A stretch of DNA of 64,000 nucleotides from Conchiformibius sp. (GCA_029984035.1 JASBYJ010000006.1:62001-126000); one strand, 5' to 3'; numbered from the stretch's first letter, positions 17,385 to 28,325 are shown. A program made the numbers and translations. Notes: generated from the sequence alone by a model not told the origin.

Positions 17385-18209
17385 ATGATTATGCCGCCAC
17401 GCTATACGGTTTTCGGTCATCCCGTTGCCCACAGCCGCTCCCCCGATATCCACCGCTGTTTTGCCGAACAGGAAGGTGTCGGGTTGGTTTATACGCGCAC
17501 CTTGGTCGATAAAGACAAAACGGCTTTTGTAACGGCGGTTAAGCGTTTTTTTGACGAAGGCGGCAGCGGTGCAAACGTTACTTTGCCGTTTAAGCATGAT
17601 GCCTTTGAATGGGTGCAGGAATGCAGCGAACGCGCTCTGTCCGCCCGGTCGGTGAATACCCTGATTCCTTTGGCAAACGGCGGTTTGCGCGGCGACAATA
17701 CCGATGGCGCGGGATTGGTATGGGATTTAAGCGAAAATCTGAACATTTGTTTAAATAACAAGAAAATATTATTGCTTGGTGCGGGCGGGGCGGCGTGCGG
17801 TGTGGTGTCGCCTTTATTGGAAAGGCTGCCTGAAAGCATTACGGTTGCCAACCGTACCGCGGCAAAAGCCCGGGAATTGGCGCAGCGTTTTGGCGTGGAA
17901 TATGCCGATTTCGGGCAATTGGCGCAGCGGCGGTTTGATATCGTCATCAATGCCACTTCAGGCAGCGTTTCGGGAGAAGTCCCTGCCGTGCCCGCCGATA
18001 TTTTTTCAGGCAGCCTGCTGGCTTACGATATGTATTACGCCGACACTGAAACTGCATTCATGCGTTTTGCCCGCGAAAACGGCGCGCGACAATGTGCGGA
18101 CGGTTTGGGCATGTTGGTCGGGCAGGCGGCGGAATCGTATCGCTTATGGCGCGGATTCTCGCCCGATGTCCGTTCCGTTATTGAAGAAATAAGGCGGGGA
18201 AGGAAATGA
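17385..18209 (+). CDS. aroE: Shikimate dehydrogenase
   Basis: AroE reduces 3-dehydroshikimate with NADPH in the aromatic amino acid pathway. The 274-aa product has YTVFGHPVAHSRSPDIHRCF (shikimate binding), NVTLPFKHDAF with the catalytic Lys, GDNTDGAGLVWDL with the catalytic Asp, and the NADP loop LLGAGGAACGV. A second start, ATG at codon 3, is equally possible. The stop overlaps the mtgA start by 4 nt. Two DUS lie in frame (RLPES, SGSL). Confidence 0.95.
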   Translation: MIMPPRYTVFGHPVAHSRSPDIHRCFAEQEGVGLVYTRTLVDKDKTAFVTAVKRFFDEGGSGANVTLPFKHDAFEWVQECSERALSARSVNTLIPLANGGLRGDNTDGAGLVWDLSENLNICLNNKKILLLGAGGAACGVVSPLLERLPESITVANRTAAKARELAQRFGVEYADFGQLAQRRFDIVINATSGSVSGEVPAVPADIFSGSLLAYDMYYADTETAFMRFARENGARQCADGLGMLVGQAAESYRLWRGFSPDVRSVIEEIRRGRK

Positions 18210-18895
18210 AATATATCAAATGGTTACTGTGTCTGCCGCCCGCACTTTTTATATTGTTCAATATGTACGCATACGGCAGCATCATTTCATACCGAAGCCT
18301 GGCACCTGTGCGCACGGCGTTTATGTCCGCCCGCATGGCGCAATTGTCGGAAAGCAAGCCCGATGTCCGTTTGAAATATCAGTGGCGCGCTTATGACGAT
18401 ATTTCCGTGCATTTGAAAAAAGCACTGATTGCTTCGGAAGATGCACAATTTGCCACACACAGCGGCTTCGATTGGAACGGTATTTTGAATGCCGTCAAAC
18501 GCAACCAACGCAGCGGGCGCATTCGTGCGGGCGGCTCGACCATCAGCCAGCAGCTGGCTAAAAATCTGTTTTTGAATGAAAGCCGCAGTTATTGGCGCAA
18601 AGGCGAAGAGGCGTTGCTGACTTTGATGCTGGAAGCCACTACTGATAAGGAGCGCTTGTTTGAATTGTATTTGAACATTATAGAGTGGGGCTACGGTGTA
18701 TATGGCGCGGAAGCCGCATCCCAACATTTTTACGGCAAACCGGCATCTAAGCTGACGGTGCAACAAGCGGCAGTATTGGCGGCACGCGTTCCTAAGCCGC
18801 TGTATTATATCGACCATCCGCATGACGGAGGCTTGCGTAAGAAAACGTCTGTTATTTTGCGGCGCATGGGTGCGGCGGATTTGCCTGATTCTTAG
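18206..18895 (+). CDS. mtgA: Monofunctional peptidoglycan glycosyltransferase
   Basis: MtgA polymerises lipid II into glycan strands at the periplasmic face. It is a single-pass membrane protein of 229 aa (N-terminal TM ~ residues 4-24) with the GT51 motifs EDAQFATHSGFDW (catalytic Glu), GGSTISQQLAKNLFL, RKGEEALLTLMLE and RLFELYLNIIEWG. There is no transpeptidase domain. It overlaps aroE by 4 nt, and a DUS follows its stop. Confidence 0.95.
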   Translation: MKYIKWLLCLPPALFILFNMYAYGSIISYRSLAPVRTAFMSARMAQLSESKPDVRLKYQWRAYDDISVHLKKALIASEDAQFATHSGFDWNGILNAVKRNQRSGRIRAGGSTISQQLAKNLFLNESRSYWRKGEEALLTLMLEATTDKERLFELYLNIIEWGYGVYGAEAASQHFYGKPASKLTVQQAAVLAARVPKPLYYIDHPHDGGLRKKTSVILRRMGAADLPDS

Positions 18896-18968
18896 GTTTC
18901 AGGCTGCCTGAAAAGTATTGTGATGCGTTTGACGATGTTGTTTTGAGTATTTTTAAGAAAGTTTGGAT

Positions 18969-20051
18969 ATGTTGTTACTTCTTGCCCGCTTCAGCGATTG
19001 GTTCACGGTATTGAATGTGTTTCAATACACCACGTTTCGCGCGGTGATGGCGGCGTTGACCGCTTTGGCGTTTTCCCTGCTGTTGGGCCCTTGGACCATC
19101 CGCAAACTGACCGAATTGAAAGTGGGACAGGCAGTGCGTACGGACGGGCCGCAAACGCATTTAATCAAAAACGGTACGCCGACTATGGGCGGCTCGTTGA
19201 TTCTAACCGCCATCACGTTTTCCACGCTGTTGTGGGCCAATTTGGGTAATGTTTACATATGGATATTGCTGTTTGTATTGCTCGGCACCGGTGCGCTCGG
19301 CTTTTATGACGATTGGCGCAAGGTGGTGTATAAAGACCCCAACGGCGTATCTGCGCGTTTTAAAATTGTGTGGCAATCGTTTATTGCTTTGGCGGCGGGC
19401 TTGCTGCTGTTTTATGCCGCAAGCAATTCGGCCAACAATATTTTGATTGTGCCGTTTTTCAAACACATTGCTTTGCCGCTGGGTGTGATTGGTTTTGCCG
19501 TGTTGGCTTATCTGACGATTGTCGGTACGTCCAATGCGGTGAATTTGACAGACGGTTTGGACGGTTTGGCGGCGTTTCCCGTGGTGCTGGTGGCCGGCGG
19601 GTTGTCTATTTTTGCTTATGCGGCAGGACATGCCGAGTTTGCACGTTATCTCCAGCTGCCGTTTATTCCGGGCGCAAACGAAGTGGTGATTTTTTGTACG
19701 GCCATATGCGGTGCATGTTTGGGATTTTTGTGGTTCAACGCTTATCCTGCGCAAGTGTTTATGGGTGATGTGGGGGCATTGGCATTGGGCGCGGCATTGG
19801 GTACTGTGGCCGTGATTACCCGTCAGGAATTCGTTTTGGTGATTATGGGCGGTTTGTTTGTGGCGGAGGCCGTGTCGGTGATTCTGCAGGTAGGTTGGTA
19901 CAAACGCACTAAAAAACGTATTTTTCTGATGGCACCCATCCATCACCACTATGAGCAAAAAGGCTGGAAAGAAACGCAGGTGGTCGTCCGCTTTTGGATT
20001 ATTACGATTGTGTTGGTGCTGATTGGATTGAGCACTTTGAAAATACGTTAA
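18969..20051 (+). CDS. mraY: Phospho-N-acetylmuramoyl-pentapeptide transferase
   Basis: MraY makes lipid I by moving phospho-MurNAc-pentapeptide to undecaprenyl phosphate. The start is set at ATG 18969, which gives 360 aa, the standard length; an in-frame TTG lies 6 nt upstream. Conserved cytoplasmic motifs are [39 protein letters not shown] and [12 protein letters not shown], separated by about ten TM helices. The gene is isolated from the other mur/fts genes; ftsW-murG lie 38 kb away on the other strand. Confidence 0.96.
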   Translation: MLLLLARFSDWFTVLNVFQYTTFRAVMAALTALAFSLLLGPWTIRKLTELKVGQAVRTDGPQTHLIKNGTPTMGGSLILTAITFSTLLWANLGNVYIWILLFVLLGTGALGFYDDWRKVVYKDPNGVSARFKIVWQSFIALAAGLLLFYAASNSANNILIVPFFKHIALPLGVIGFAVLAYLTIVGTSNAVNLTDGLDGLAAFPVVLVAGGLSIFAYAAGHAEFARYLQLPFIPGANEVVIFCTAICGACLGFLWFNAYPAQVFMGDVGALALGAALGTVAVITRQEFVLVIMGGLFVAEAVSVILQVGWYKRTKKRIFLMAPIHHHYEQKGWKETQVVVRFWIITIVLVLIGLSTLKIR

Positions 20052-20109
20052 GGCTGCCTGAATGTTTTGCGGTTTTCTGCAAGACGTTTACAGATGAAGG
20101 AGAGGGATA

Positions 20110-20952
20110 ATGACTGAAACGGAACAAAAAAACAGCCCGAAAAAAAATCCGTATTCGTTTTATGCGGGTATGGTGTTCGGCTCTCTGTGCATCATATTGA
20201 CCTTTTTCGGTTGGCGTTTTATCAGCGAAGCGCGGGAAAGTGTCGATAATATGCGCACGGTCGCCCAAGCGCAGGAGATTGCGGCTTGGGAAAACGACAA
20301 TGCCGTTGCGGAGCCTGTCGAGCTTGTTGCCGGTGATGCTTTGCCGGATTTGGACGAAGTAAACAGCACCGCTAATGATGTGGTTATTTCTTCAGGTACT
20401 TTTGCTTATCGAAACGGTGCGCCGCAAGTCGGCTTGTCGTTTAATAACGAAGGCAGTTTCAGCGTGGCATCCGTGCAGGTGGTTTTGTCTTTATACTTGG
20501 ACGATGCCAAAAAACCGGTGAATACGACTTTGGTCAGAGTGCCGTTTGATAACAGATTGCCGCAAAACGGCAATGTTTCCCTTACTCTGAATTTGGGTGA
20601 TTTGGGCTGGGGCGGTACCCATGTACTTCAGGCAGGCAAACGTAAAGTATCCGCCCGTGTGGTTTCCGTACGCAGCAGCCATAACGGACGTATTGATTAT
20701 CCGCAATCGGGTGCTTCGGTGTGGCTGACGCAATCGGGAAGTTGGGAAATGCCGTTACCTGTTGAAGCAAGCGGAGTATCCGTTTCGGAGGTTCAGGCTG
20801 CGGCCGAAAAGGAAGCTGCTTCTGCACCCGCGCCGCATACGGCATCAGAAGCCGTCAGCGTACAGGAACAAAAAACGCTGCCTGAAAAAGAGAAGTTACC
20901 TGAAAAAGAAAAGCTGCCTGAACAGGAACCCCGTTTGTTACCGTTCGAATGA
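20110..20952 (+). CDS. Membrane-anchored protein with DUS-derived C-terminal repeats
   Basis: A 280-aa protein preceded by a strong ribosome site (AAGGAGAGGG). A short basic N-terminus (QKNSPKKNPYSFY) precedes one TM helix (GMVFGSLCIILTFFGWRFI), then a helix and a beta-rich periplasmic domain (GTFAYRNGAPQVGLSFNNEG to SARVVSVRSSHNG). The acidic Ala-rich tail ends in three LPEK/E repeats coded by CTGCCTGAA-like units, i.e. in-frame expansion of a DUS core. I do not recognise a named family; a protein of unknown function next to mraY is also found in other Neisseria. Confidence 0.8.
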   Translation: MTETEQKNSPKKNPYSFYAGMVFGSLCIILTFFGWRFISEARESVDNMRTVAQAQEIAAWENDNAVAEPVELVAGDALPDLDEVNSTANDVVISSGTFAYRNGAPQVGLSFNNEGSFSVASVQVVLSLYLDDAKKPVNTTLVRVPFDNRLPQNGNVSLTLNLGDLGWGGTHVLQAGKRKVSARVVSVRSSHNGRIDYPQSGASVWLTQSGSWEMPLPVEASGVSVSEVQAAAEKEAASAPAPHTASEAVSVQEQKTLPEKEKLPEKEKLPEQEPRLLPFE

Positions 20953-21049
20953 GATGTTGATACACGGTAATGCCGCTGAGTGTTGCCGTGTTTTTGTTTG
21001 AATGCTGCCTGAAATGTTTTCAGGCAGCCTTACCGTTTGTCCCGTTGAG

Positions 21050-22813
21050 ATGATACCTTCAGAATTTATAGACGACTTGCTTGCCAGAACCGATATTGTC
21101 GATTTGATTGACCAATACGTTCCCCTGAAAAAAGGCGGAGCGAACTATATGGCGTGCTGTCCGTTTCATAAGGAAAAATCCCCATCGTTTTCCGTCAGCC
21201 CCGGCAAACAGTTTTACCATTGCTTCGGCTGCGGCGCACACGGTTCGGCTATCGGTTTCGTGATGGAATATCAGGGGCTTTCGTTTACGGAAGCGGTTCA
21301 GTTGTTGGCAGACCGTGCCGGCATGGCCGTGCCGCAGGTGAAAGGCGGCCGTCAGGAAAACGCGGAGCAACGTGCGGCGCGTAAACAGCAGCAAGACAGT
21401 TTGGAACAAACCGTTCAAACGGCGGCAGATTTTTATACGCAACAACTTTCACAACATCTTCAAGCGCAAAATTATCTGCAAAAACGCGGACTGTCCGCCG
21501 AAATCGCCAAACATTACGGCATAGGCTATGCGCCCGAAGGCTGGCAGCCTTTGTCCCAAGCGTTCAAAGATTATCCCAATCCTTTTTTGCTCGCCAGCGG
21601 TATGGTGGTGGACAACGAAGGCAAACAATACGACCGTTTCCGCCACCGCATTATGTTTCCGATACGTGCCGTTTCAGGCAGGATTATCGGTTTCGGCGGG
21701 CGTGTTTTGGACGATTCCAAACCGAAATATCTCAATTCCCCCGATACGCCGTTGTTTGATAAGGGTAAGAATTTATACGGTTTATATGAGGCGCGCGAAG
21801 CCATACGCGACAAGGGCAGGGTATTGGTTGTCGAAGGCTATATGGATGTGGTTGCTTTGGCGCAATTCGGTATCGGTTACGCGGTGGCTGCATTGGGAAC
21901 GGCAACTACTGCCGACCATATCAAATTGCTGATGCGCCACAGCGATGATATTTATTTTTGTTTTGACGGCGATACGGCGGGTAAAAAAGCGGCGTGGCGT
22001 GCTTTGGAAAATGCGTTGCCGCAGCTGCAGGACGGAAAGTCGCTGCATTTTCTGTTTTTGCCCGAACAGCACGACCCCGACAGCTATATACGCCAATATG
22101 GTGAAAAAACGTTTGAAGACATGCTGTTGCATCAAAGCAAGCCGTTATCTGCCTATTTTTGGGACGCTTTAACCGAGCATTCGGATTTGCAGACCCAAGA
22201 AGGCAAAGCCGAGTTGGTGAAACAGGCCGCACCGTTGCTGAAACAGATTGCCGCCCCGACATTATCGTTTCTGCTGAAACAAGAACTCAGTCAAAAAACG
22301 GGCATCGACCCTGCCAACTTGGCTTATCTGATGGGGCAGGCCGCACCGCAAAAACATGTACAGGCACGCACATATAAATTGCCGCAACAGGATTTCAGGC
22401 AGCCTGAAACCGTAGCTTTGCCGCACAAACAAATCCGTACATTACTGTTTAATCCGCAATGGGCGGAATATGTGGTTTTTCCCGATTATCTGGCGTTGGA
22501 GGGCGATTTGGGCTGCTTGGCAGAATTGGCCAACTTTTTCGGCAGTAAAACGCAAGCAACTGCGGCTCAGGCTATAGAACATTATCGGGACACGATTTAT
22601 GCCCCGACCATAGAACATATTTTCAGCCATACGCTTTACAATCAAGAGTCGTTTTCCGATAGCAGTGAAGAAAAATTACAAGAATTTCGAGACGGTATCG
22701 TGCGTTTGATACAAGATGCGAAAAACGTGCAAATCGAATATTTGAAGCAACGCAGTAAAGTCGGTTTGAGCAGCGAAGAAAAAAAATTATTATTGCAATT
22801 GTTAAAAAAATAA
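21050..22813 (+). CDS. dnaG: DNA primase
   Basis: DnaG synthesises RNA primers for replication. The start is set at ATG 21050 (product MIPSEFIDDLLARTDIVDLI), because the upstream 16 codons are only DUS sequence. The 587-aa protein has the zinc ribbon CCPFHKEKSPSF then CFGCG, the TOPRIM motifs VLVVEGYMDVVAL and YFCFDGDTAGKKAA, and a C-terminal DnaB-interacting helical domain (ENLQEFRDGIVRL area). The neighbour rpoD, common after dnaG, is absent; a 380-bp gap and dapC follow. Confidence 0.95.
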   Translation: MIPSEFIDDLLARTDIVDLIDQYVPLKKGGANYMACCPFHKEKSPSFSVSPGKQFYHCFGCGAHGSAIGFVMEYQGLSFTEAVQLLADRAGMAVPQVKGGRQENAEQRAARKQQQDSLEQTVQTAADFYTQQLSQHLQAQNYLQKRGLSAEIAKHYGIGYAPEGWQPLSQAFKDYPNPFLLASGMVVDNEGKQYDRFRHRIMFPIRAVSGRIIGFGGRVLDDSKPKYLNSPDTPLFDKGKNLYGLYEAREAIRDKGRVLVVEGYMDVVALAQFGIGYAVAALGTATTADHIKLLMRHSDDIYFCFDGDTAGKKAAWRALENALPQLQDGKSLHFLFLPEQHDPDSYIRQYGEKTFEDMLLHQSKPLSAYFWDALTEHSDLQTQEGKAELVKQAAPLLKQIAAPTLSFLLKQELSQKTGIDPANLAYLMGQAAPQKHVQARTYKLPQQDFRQPETVALPHKQIRTLLFNPQWAEYVVFPDYLALEGDLGCLAELANFFGSKTQATAAQAIEHYRDTIYAPTIEHIFSHTLYNQESFSDSSEEKLQEFRDGIVRLIQDAKNVQIEYLKQRSKVGLSSEEKKLLLQLLKK

Positions 22814-23193
22814 TGCTGTCAGGCTGCCTGAAAAATCTGTTGGCTTGGCAGGATAGTTTAATCAAACGTGAAGCGGCCTATGGAATATAAAGCTTTAATA
22901 TAGTTTTGTCGGATATCGGGCATCCATATTGCAGCGGTTGAGGCTTTTTATGCCGAAGCATCACATTAAGATAAAATGGAAAAGCATTAATCACCGCAAC
23001 TGTCAGGCAAAATCGGATGATATTGAAACATAATGGAGCGTAATGAAACACCATTCAGGCAGCGAACAGCTGCCTGAAAACATAGTTGCCAAAGCATGAT
23101 AAAAGCAACCGTCATCGCGGCGTTCAACCGTTAAATACTGCCAAATGGGCTGGTTACGCATCTCTTCTTTATTTTGATGGAAACAGAGAATTT
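22814..23193. other. Gap between dnaG and dapC
   Basis: The 380 bases hold a DUS right after the dnaG stop and a second broken DUS pair near 23055-23081. Apart from these, I see no tRNA, hairpin terminator with a T run or convincing coding frame. The open frame that runs into dapC from 23086 has no ribosome site and encodes nothing recognisable before MNPLLNLL. Confidence 0.6.
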
Positions 23194-24375
23194 ATGAACC
23201 CTTTATTAAACCTGCTTCAACCTTATCCTTTCGCCCGTTTGCGCGAAGCGTTGCAAGGTATAGAGCCGCCTAAAGATTTACCTTTGATTGCATTGCATAT
23301 AGGCGAGCCGAAACATCCTGCACCAGCCATTATTCAAGATGAGCTGAAACGGAGTTTAGACGATTTGTCTAAATATCCCTTAACTTTGGGGCTGCCTGAA
23401 TTGCGTCAGGCTTGTGCCGGCTGGCTGTTTCGCCGTTATGACGGCTTAACGGTCTGTCCCGAAACGGAAATTCTACCTGTATTGGGCAGCAGGGAAGCAT
23501 TGTTTTCTTTTGTTCAGGCAGCCCTGAATCCGAACGCAGATGAACAACCCGTAGTTATCAGTCCTAATCCTTTTTATCAAATTTATGAAGGTGCGGGTTT
23601 GCTGGCAGGTGCGGAAATGGTGTTTGCCGATACGCGTCCCCCCCGCTTTTTGCCAGACTGGGACAGTATTCCCGAAGATAAATGGAAGCGTTGCCGCCTG
23701 CTGTTCGTCTGCTCGCCGGATAATCCTACGGGCAGCGTTTTAGATTTGGCTGATTGGAAAAAACTGTTTGAGCTGCAAAAACGTTACGGTTTCATCATTG
23801 CTTCAGACGAATGCTATTCGGAAATCTATTTTGATAACAATAAACCGTTGGGGTGCCTTCAGGCAGCCTCTTTGCTTAAGCGGGGCTTTGACAAACTGAT
23901 TATGTTTACCAGTTTGTCCAAACGTTCTAACGTACCCGGCTTGCGTTCGGGATTTGTGGCGGGCGATGCAGCATTGCTCAAACCGTTTTTGCTCTACCGA
24001 ACTTATCACGGCAGCGCCATGAGTTTGCCCGTACAGTATGCCAGCATTGCCGCGTGGAATGATGAAACACATGTGGAAAAAAACCGCCGCCTTTATCAAA
24101 AGAAATTTGATAAAGTCATACCGATATTGCAGAGAAAATTCCCTATTTCCATGCCGCAAGCGTCTTTTTATGTGTGGCTGCCTGTTCCCTGCGGAGACGA
24201 TGTCGGCTTTACCCGTATGCTCTACGAAAAAGCAGCGGTACAGGTCTTACCCGGCAGTTTTTTTGCCCGCAACAACGGCCAAAATAATCCGGGACGCGGA
24301 TTTGTTCGGATTGCATTAGTCGATGGATTGGAAAAGTGCGTAGAAGCAGCAGAAAGAATAGTTGGATTAAGCTGA
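23194..24375 (+). CDS. dapC: Succinyldiaminopimelate transaminase
   Basis: This PLP enzyme of fold type I makes N-succinyl-LL-diaminopimelate for lysine and peptidoglycan synthesis. The start is set at ATG 23194 (MNPLLNLLQPYPFARLREAL), the usual beginning of DapC in beta-proteobacteria, giving 393 aa. The PLP lysine is in FTSLSKRSNVPGLRSGF; further motifs are SPDNPTGSVL, ASDECYSEIYFD and the C-terminal GRGFVRIALV. A DUS is embedded in frame at QAAL and QAAS. Confidence 0.9.
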   Translation: MNPLLNLLQPYPFARLREALQGIEPPKDLPLIALHIGEPKHPAPAIIQDELKRSLDDLSKYPLTLGLPELRQACAGWLFRRYDGLTVCPETEILPVLGSREALFSFVQAALNPNADEQPVVISPNPFYQIYEGAGLLAGAEMVFADTRPPRFLPDWDSIPEDKWKRCRLLFVCSPDNPTGSVLDLADWKKLFELQKRYGFIIASDECYSEIYFDNNKPLGCLQAASLLKRGFDKLIMFTSLSKRSNVPGLRSGFVAGDAALLKPFLLYRTYHGSAMSLPVQYASIAAWNDETHVEKNRRLYQKKFDKVIPILQRKFPISMPQASFYVWLPVPCGDDVGFTRMLYEKAAVQVLPGSFFARNNGQNNPGRGFVRIALVDGLEKCVEAAERIVGLS

Positions 24376-24592
24376 ATTAGACATTAAGTCCAATTCGGCT
24401 TAACGGAAATATACAAAATCATACAAAAAATAAAAATAAGCTGCCTGAAGGTCGGAATATGGTGTACTATGTAACTCATTACCACAGACTGCGGCAAAAC
24501 CGTCGTCCAAACCGGTAAAAAACGGCAGCTTCTACCCGAAACTTCCGTTTTCAGGCAGGTAAAAAATTATGATTTATATGGTTTTAATTTGA

Positions 24593-25621
<1,029 letters not shown>

Positions 25622-25640
25622 TTTTTTATTTCGGAATAAT

Positions 25641-25677
25641 AAAAAAAGCTGCCTGAAATTTTTCAGGCAGCTTTTTT
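25641..25677. terminator. Bidirectional DUS-pair terminator between ilvC and aqpZ
   Basis: AAAAAAAGCTGCCTGAAA and TTTCAGGCAGCTTTTTT form a long stem with A and T runs on both sides. It sits between convergent genes and should stop transcription both ways. Confidence 0.9.
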
Positions 25678-25698
25678 ATTGATTTTACCGGATAAATC

Positions 25699-26385
25699 TT
25701 ATTTTTCTTCCGAGATAAAACGGTAGCATAGAGCACCGATAACCGCACCGACAATAGGAGCAACCCAGAACAGCCACAGTTGACCAATCGCCCAAGACCC
25801 TTGGAACAGAGCTACGCCGGTAGAACGTGCAGGGTTAACGGAAGTATTGGTAACAGGAATGCTAATCAAGTGAATCAGTGTCAAAGCCAAACCGATGGCA
25901 ATCGGGGCAAAACCTTGTGGGGCGCGTTTGTCGGTAGCACCCATGATAATCATCAAGAAGAAAGCAGTCAGTACAACTTCAATCAGCAGTGCAGAAACCA
26001 GGCTGTAACCGTGGGGAGAATGTTCGCCGTAGCCGTTGCTGGCGAAACCTGCGGCAGCGTCAAAGCCGCTTACCCCTGAAGCGATGGCGTATAAAACCGC
26101 ACCGGCAGCGATGGCCCCAATTACTTGTGCGCCGATGTAGGGCAACAAGTCTTTTTTATGGAAGCGTCCGCCTACCAGCAAACCGATAGACACGGCAGGA
26201 TTGAAGTGGCCGCCTGAAATGTGGCCGACAGCATAGGCCATAGTCAGAACGGTCAAACCGAATGCCAATGATACGCCGGCATAGCCGATGCCCAAGCTGG
26301 GAATACCTGCTGCCAAGACCGCACTGCCGCAGCCGCCGAATACCAACCAAAAAGTACCGAAAAATTCGGCAAAATATTTCTTCAT
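25699..26385 (-). CDS. aqpZ: Aquaporin Z
   Basis: This 228-aa, six-helix water channel of the inner membrane carries both NPA boxes (GGHFNPAVS near residue 63 and SVNPARSTG near 184) and starts [20 protein letters not shown], the AqpZ N-terminus. The narrow selectivity-filter context (His in [11 protein letters not shown]) indicates a water-type rather than a glycerol channel. The gene stands alone between a bidirectional terminator and a 290-bp upstream gap. Confidence 0.95.
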   Translation of the reverse strand: MKKYFAEFFGTFWLVFGGCGSAVLAAGIPSLGIGYAGVSLAFGLTVLTMAYAVGHISGGHFNPAVSIGLLVGGRFHKKDLLPYIGAQVIGAIAAGAVLYAIASGVSGFDAAAGFASNGYGEHSPHGYSLVSALLIEVVLTAFFLMIIMGATDKRAPQGFAPIAIGLALTLIHLISIPVTNTSVNPARSTGVALFQGSWAIGQLWLFWVAPIVGAVIGALCYRFISEEK

Positions 26386-26676
26386 AATAAAACACCTTAT
26401 TAATGAAAGTTACAGAATACAGCAGAAGAATTTTACTTTTTACCAATTTTGTGCAAAATGGTGATAATCCGCTTCAAATTCTCAGCTGTGCTCACGGCGC
26501 GGCATCATAAAGTAAATTGGCCGTTTGTGTAGTCTCTTTACATTTATTTTCAGTATGGTTTATGGTATTAACGAATTGGTTATGCGGTATCGTATTTTTA
26601 TCGCCGCTTGAATGCTTTTCAGGCAGCGATAAAAATAGAAAAAAGCTATAAAATAGCGGCCGATGGCGGTATCGGA

Positions 26677-27663
26677 ATGTTTGGGATATTGGCTGAACAA
26701 ATGACTGGAATTAACGATTTTATCAACCGCTTGGGTAAGAATCTCAAGCACCAATTCAAATGGGCAAAACGGCTGAATATCGAAGCGTGGAGAATTTATG
26801 ACCGCGATATTCCTCAATTTCCGTTTGCTGTGGACGTGTATGGCGAACATATCCATTTACAGGAATACGATACAGGCTGGCTCATACAGCCGCAGGAATA
26901 CCGTAAGTGGCTGGATGCGGTGGTGGAAGCTGTAGTGTTTGTCAGCGGTTTTCCTAAAGAACATATTCATTTGAAACAGCGCAGCCGTCAAAAAGGCTTG
27001 CAGCAATATGAAAAAACGGGCTCGGATGGCGAAGATTTTATTGTGTGCGAACACGGCCGCCGTTTTTGGGTGAATTTGGATAAATATTTGGATACGGGTT
27101 TGTTTCTAGACCACCGCAATACCCGCAAACGCATCGGTGATACGGCGCAGGGCAAGCGGTTTCTCAATCTGTTTTCTTATACCGGAAGTTTTACCGTTTA
27201 TGCGGCAACAGGCGGAGCCGTATCCAGCGAGACGGTTGATTTGTCGAACACTTATCTGGACTGGGCACGGCGTAATTTTGCGTTGAACGCCATTAATGAA
27301 AATCAGCACCGTATTGTACGTGCGGATGTGTTTGTCTATTTGCAAGAAGCGGCAGTTGAGAAAAAACAATTTGACATCATTGTATTAGACCCGCCAAGCT
27401 TTTCCAACAGCAAAAAAATGCAGGATATTTTGGATATTCAGCGCGACCATGGATTGCTCATTGATGGCGCGATGAAATTGCTTTCAGCAGATGGCGTATT
27501 GTATTTTTCCAATAATTTACGCAGTTTTGAATTGAATGAACAGCTTGGGCAGCGTTATTCGGTGAAAGATATCTCCAAACAATCGGTTCCCGAAGATTTT
27601 CGTAACAAAAAAATCCACCGTTGTTGGGAAATCCGTTTTCAGGCAGCCTTGGCAGGAGAATAG
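26677..27663 (+). CDS. RlmK-like 23S rRNA (guanine) methyltransferase
   Basis: A Rossmann SAM-methyltransferase equivalent to the C-terminal (RlmK) half of RlmKL. It shows NRLGKNLKHQFKWAKR, WVNLDKYLDTGLFLDHRNTR, the SAM motif FLNLFSYTGSFTVYAA and the catalytic DPPSFSNSKKM. It lacks the THUMP/RlmL half. The start is uncertain: ATG 26677 (329 aa, MFGILAEQMTG) is chosen here, with TTG 26608 and ATG 26701 as alternatives and no strong ribosome site for any. The final codons (FQAALAGE) come from a DUS. Confidence 0.82.
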   Translation: MFGILAEQMTGINDFINRLGKNLKHQFKWAKRLNIEAWRIYDRDIPQFPFAVDVYGEHIHLQEYDTGWLIQPQEYRKWLDAVVEAVVFVSGFPKEHIHLKQRSRQKGLQQYEKTGSDGEDFIVCEHGRRFWVNLDKYLDTGLFLDHRNTRKRIGDTAQGKRFLNLFSYTGSFTVYAATGGAVSSETVDLSNTYLDWARRNFALNAINENQHRIVRADVFVYLQEAAVEKKQFDIIVLDPPSFSNSKKMQDILDIQRDHGLLIDGAMKLLSADGVLYFSNNLRSFELNEQLGQRYSVKDISKQSVPEDFRNKKIHRCWEIRFQAALAGE

Positions 27664-27665
27664 TG

Positions 27666-28325
27666 ATGGAACGCATAATACATGCGGTTTTATTTGATTT
27701 GGACGGTACTTTGGCCGACACTGCTCCCGATTTGGGCGGAGCTTTGAATGCTTTGCTCAGAAAAAAAGGGCTGCCTGAAAAAGAGCCGGAACGGTTGCGT
27801 CCTTACGCAGGGCATGGTGCGGCAGCTCTGCTGGATTTTGCTGTCGGTATCGACAGTGCGCATCCCGATTTTCCACAATGGCGGCAGGAATATTTGACGG
27901 AATATGAGCGTTGCTTCCATCGGGACACGGTTTTGTTTGACGGTGTCAAGGAACTTTTAAATCATCTGTATCAACAAAATATTACTTGGGGAATCATTAC
28001 CAACAAACCGAAAAAATTTACCGAGCCGCTGATTCCGCATTTGCAATTTCCCATGCCGCCTGCCGTTGTGGTGAGTGGTGATACGTGCAGTGAAGCGAAA
28101 CCGAGTGTTTTGCCGATGCAGTATGCCTGTCGGCAAATAGACATACCGCCTGAACATTGTCTGTATATCGGCGATGCGGAACGCGATATACAGGCGGGGA
28201 GAAATGCGGGTATGAAAACAGCTTTGGCATCATGGGGTTATCTTTCCGATGAAGACAACACGGAACAATGGGGAGCTGATTTTATTTTGAATGTTCCCCA
28301 AGATGTGATTGGTTGTTTATTTTAA
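27666..28325 (+). CDS. gph: Phosphoglycolate phosphatase
   Basis: A HAD-superfamily hydrolase that removes 2-phosphoglycolate produced in DNA 3'-end repair. The start is ATG 27666 with AGGAGA 7 nt upstream; it lies 2 nt after the methyltransferase stop, so the two form an operon. The 219-aa product has motif I VLFDLDGTLADTAPDL, motif II ITNKPKKF and motif III YIGDAERDIQAGRNAGM. A DUS is present in frame at GLPEKEP. Other HAD phosphatases are alternatives for exact substrate. Confidence 0.88.
   Translation: MERIIHAVLFDLDGTLADTAPDLGGALNALLRKKGLPEKEPERLRPYAGHGAAALLDFAVGIDSAHPDFPQWRQEYLTEYERCFHRDTVLFDGVKELLNHLYQQNITWGIITNKPKKFTEPLIPHLQFPMPPAVVVSGDTCSEAKPSVLPMQYACRQIDIPPEHCLYIGDAERDIQAGRNAGMKTALASWGYLSDEDNTEQWGADFILNVPQDVIGCLF

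Noticed and set aside
24457..24516. Possible leader peptide before ilvC (19 codons from ATG at about 24458)
   Set aside because: It has no run of Ile, Leu or Val codons and no following terminator/antiterminator pair, so an attenuation leader is not supported.
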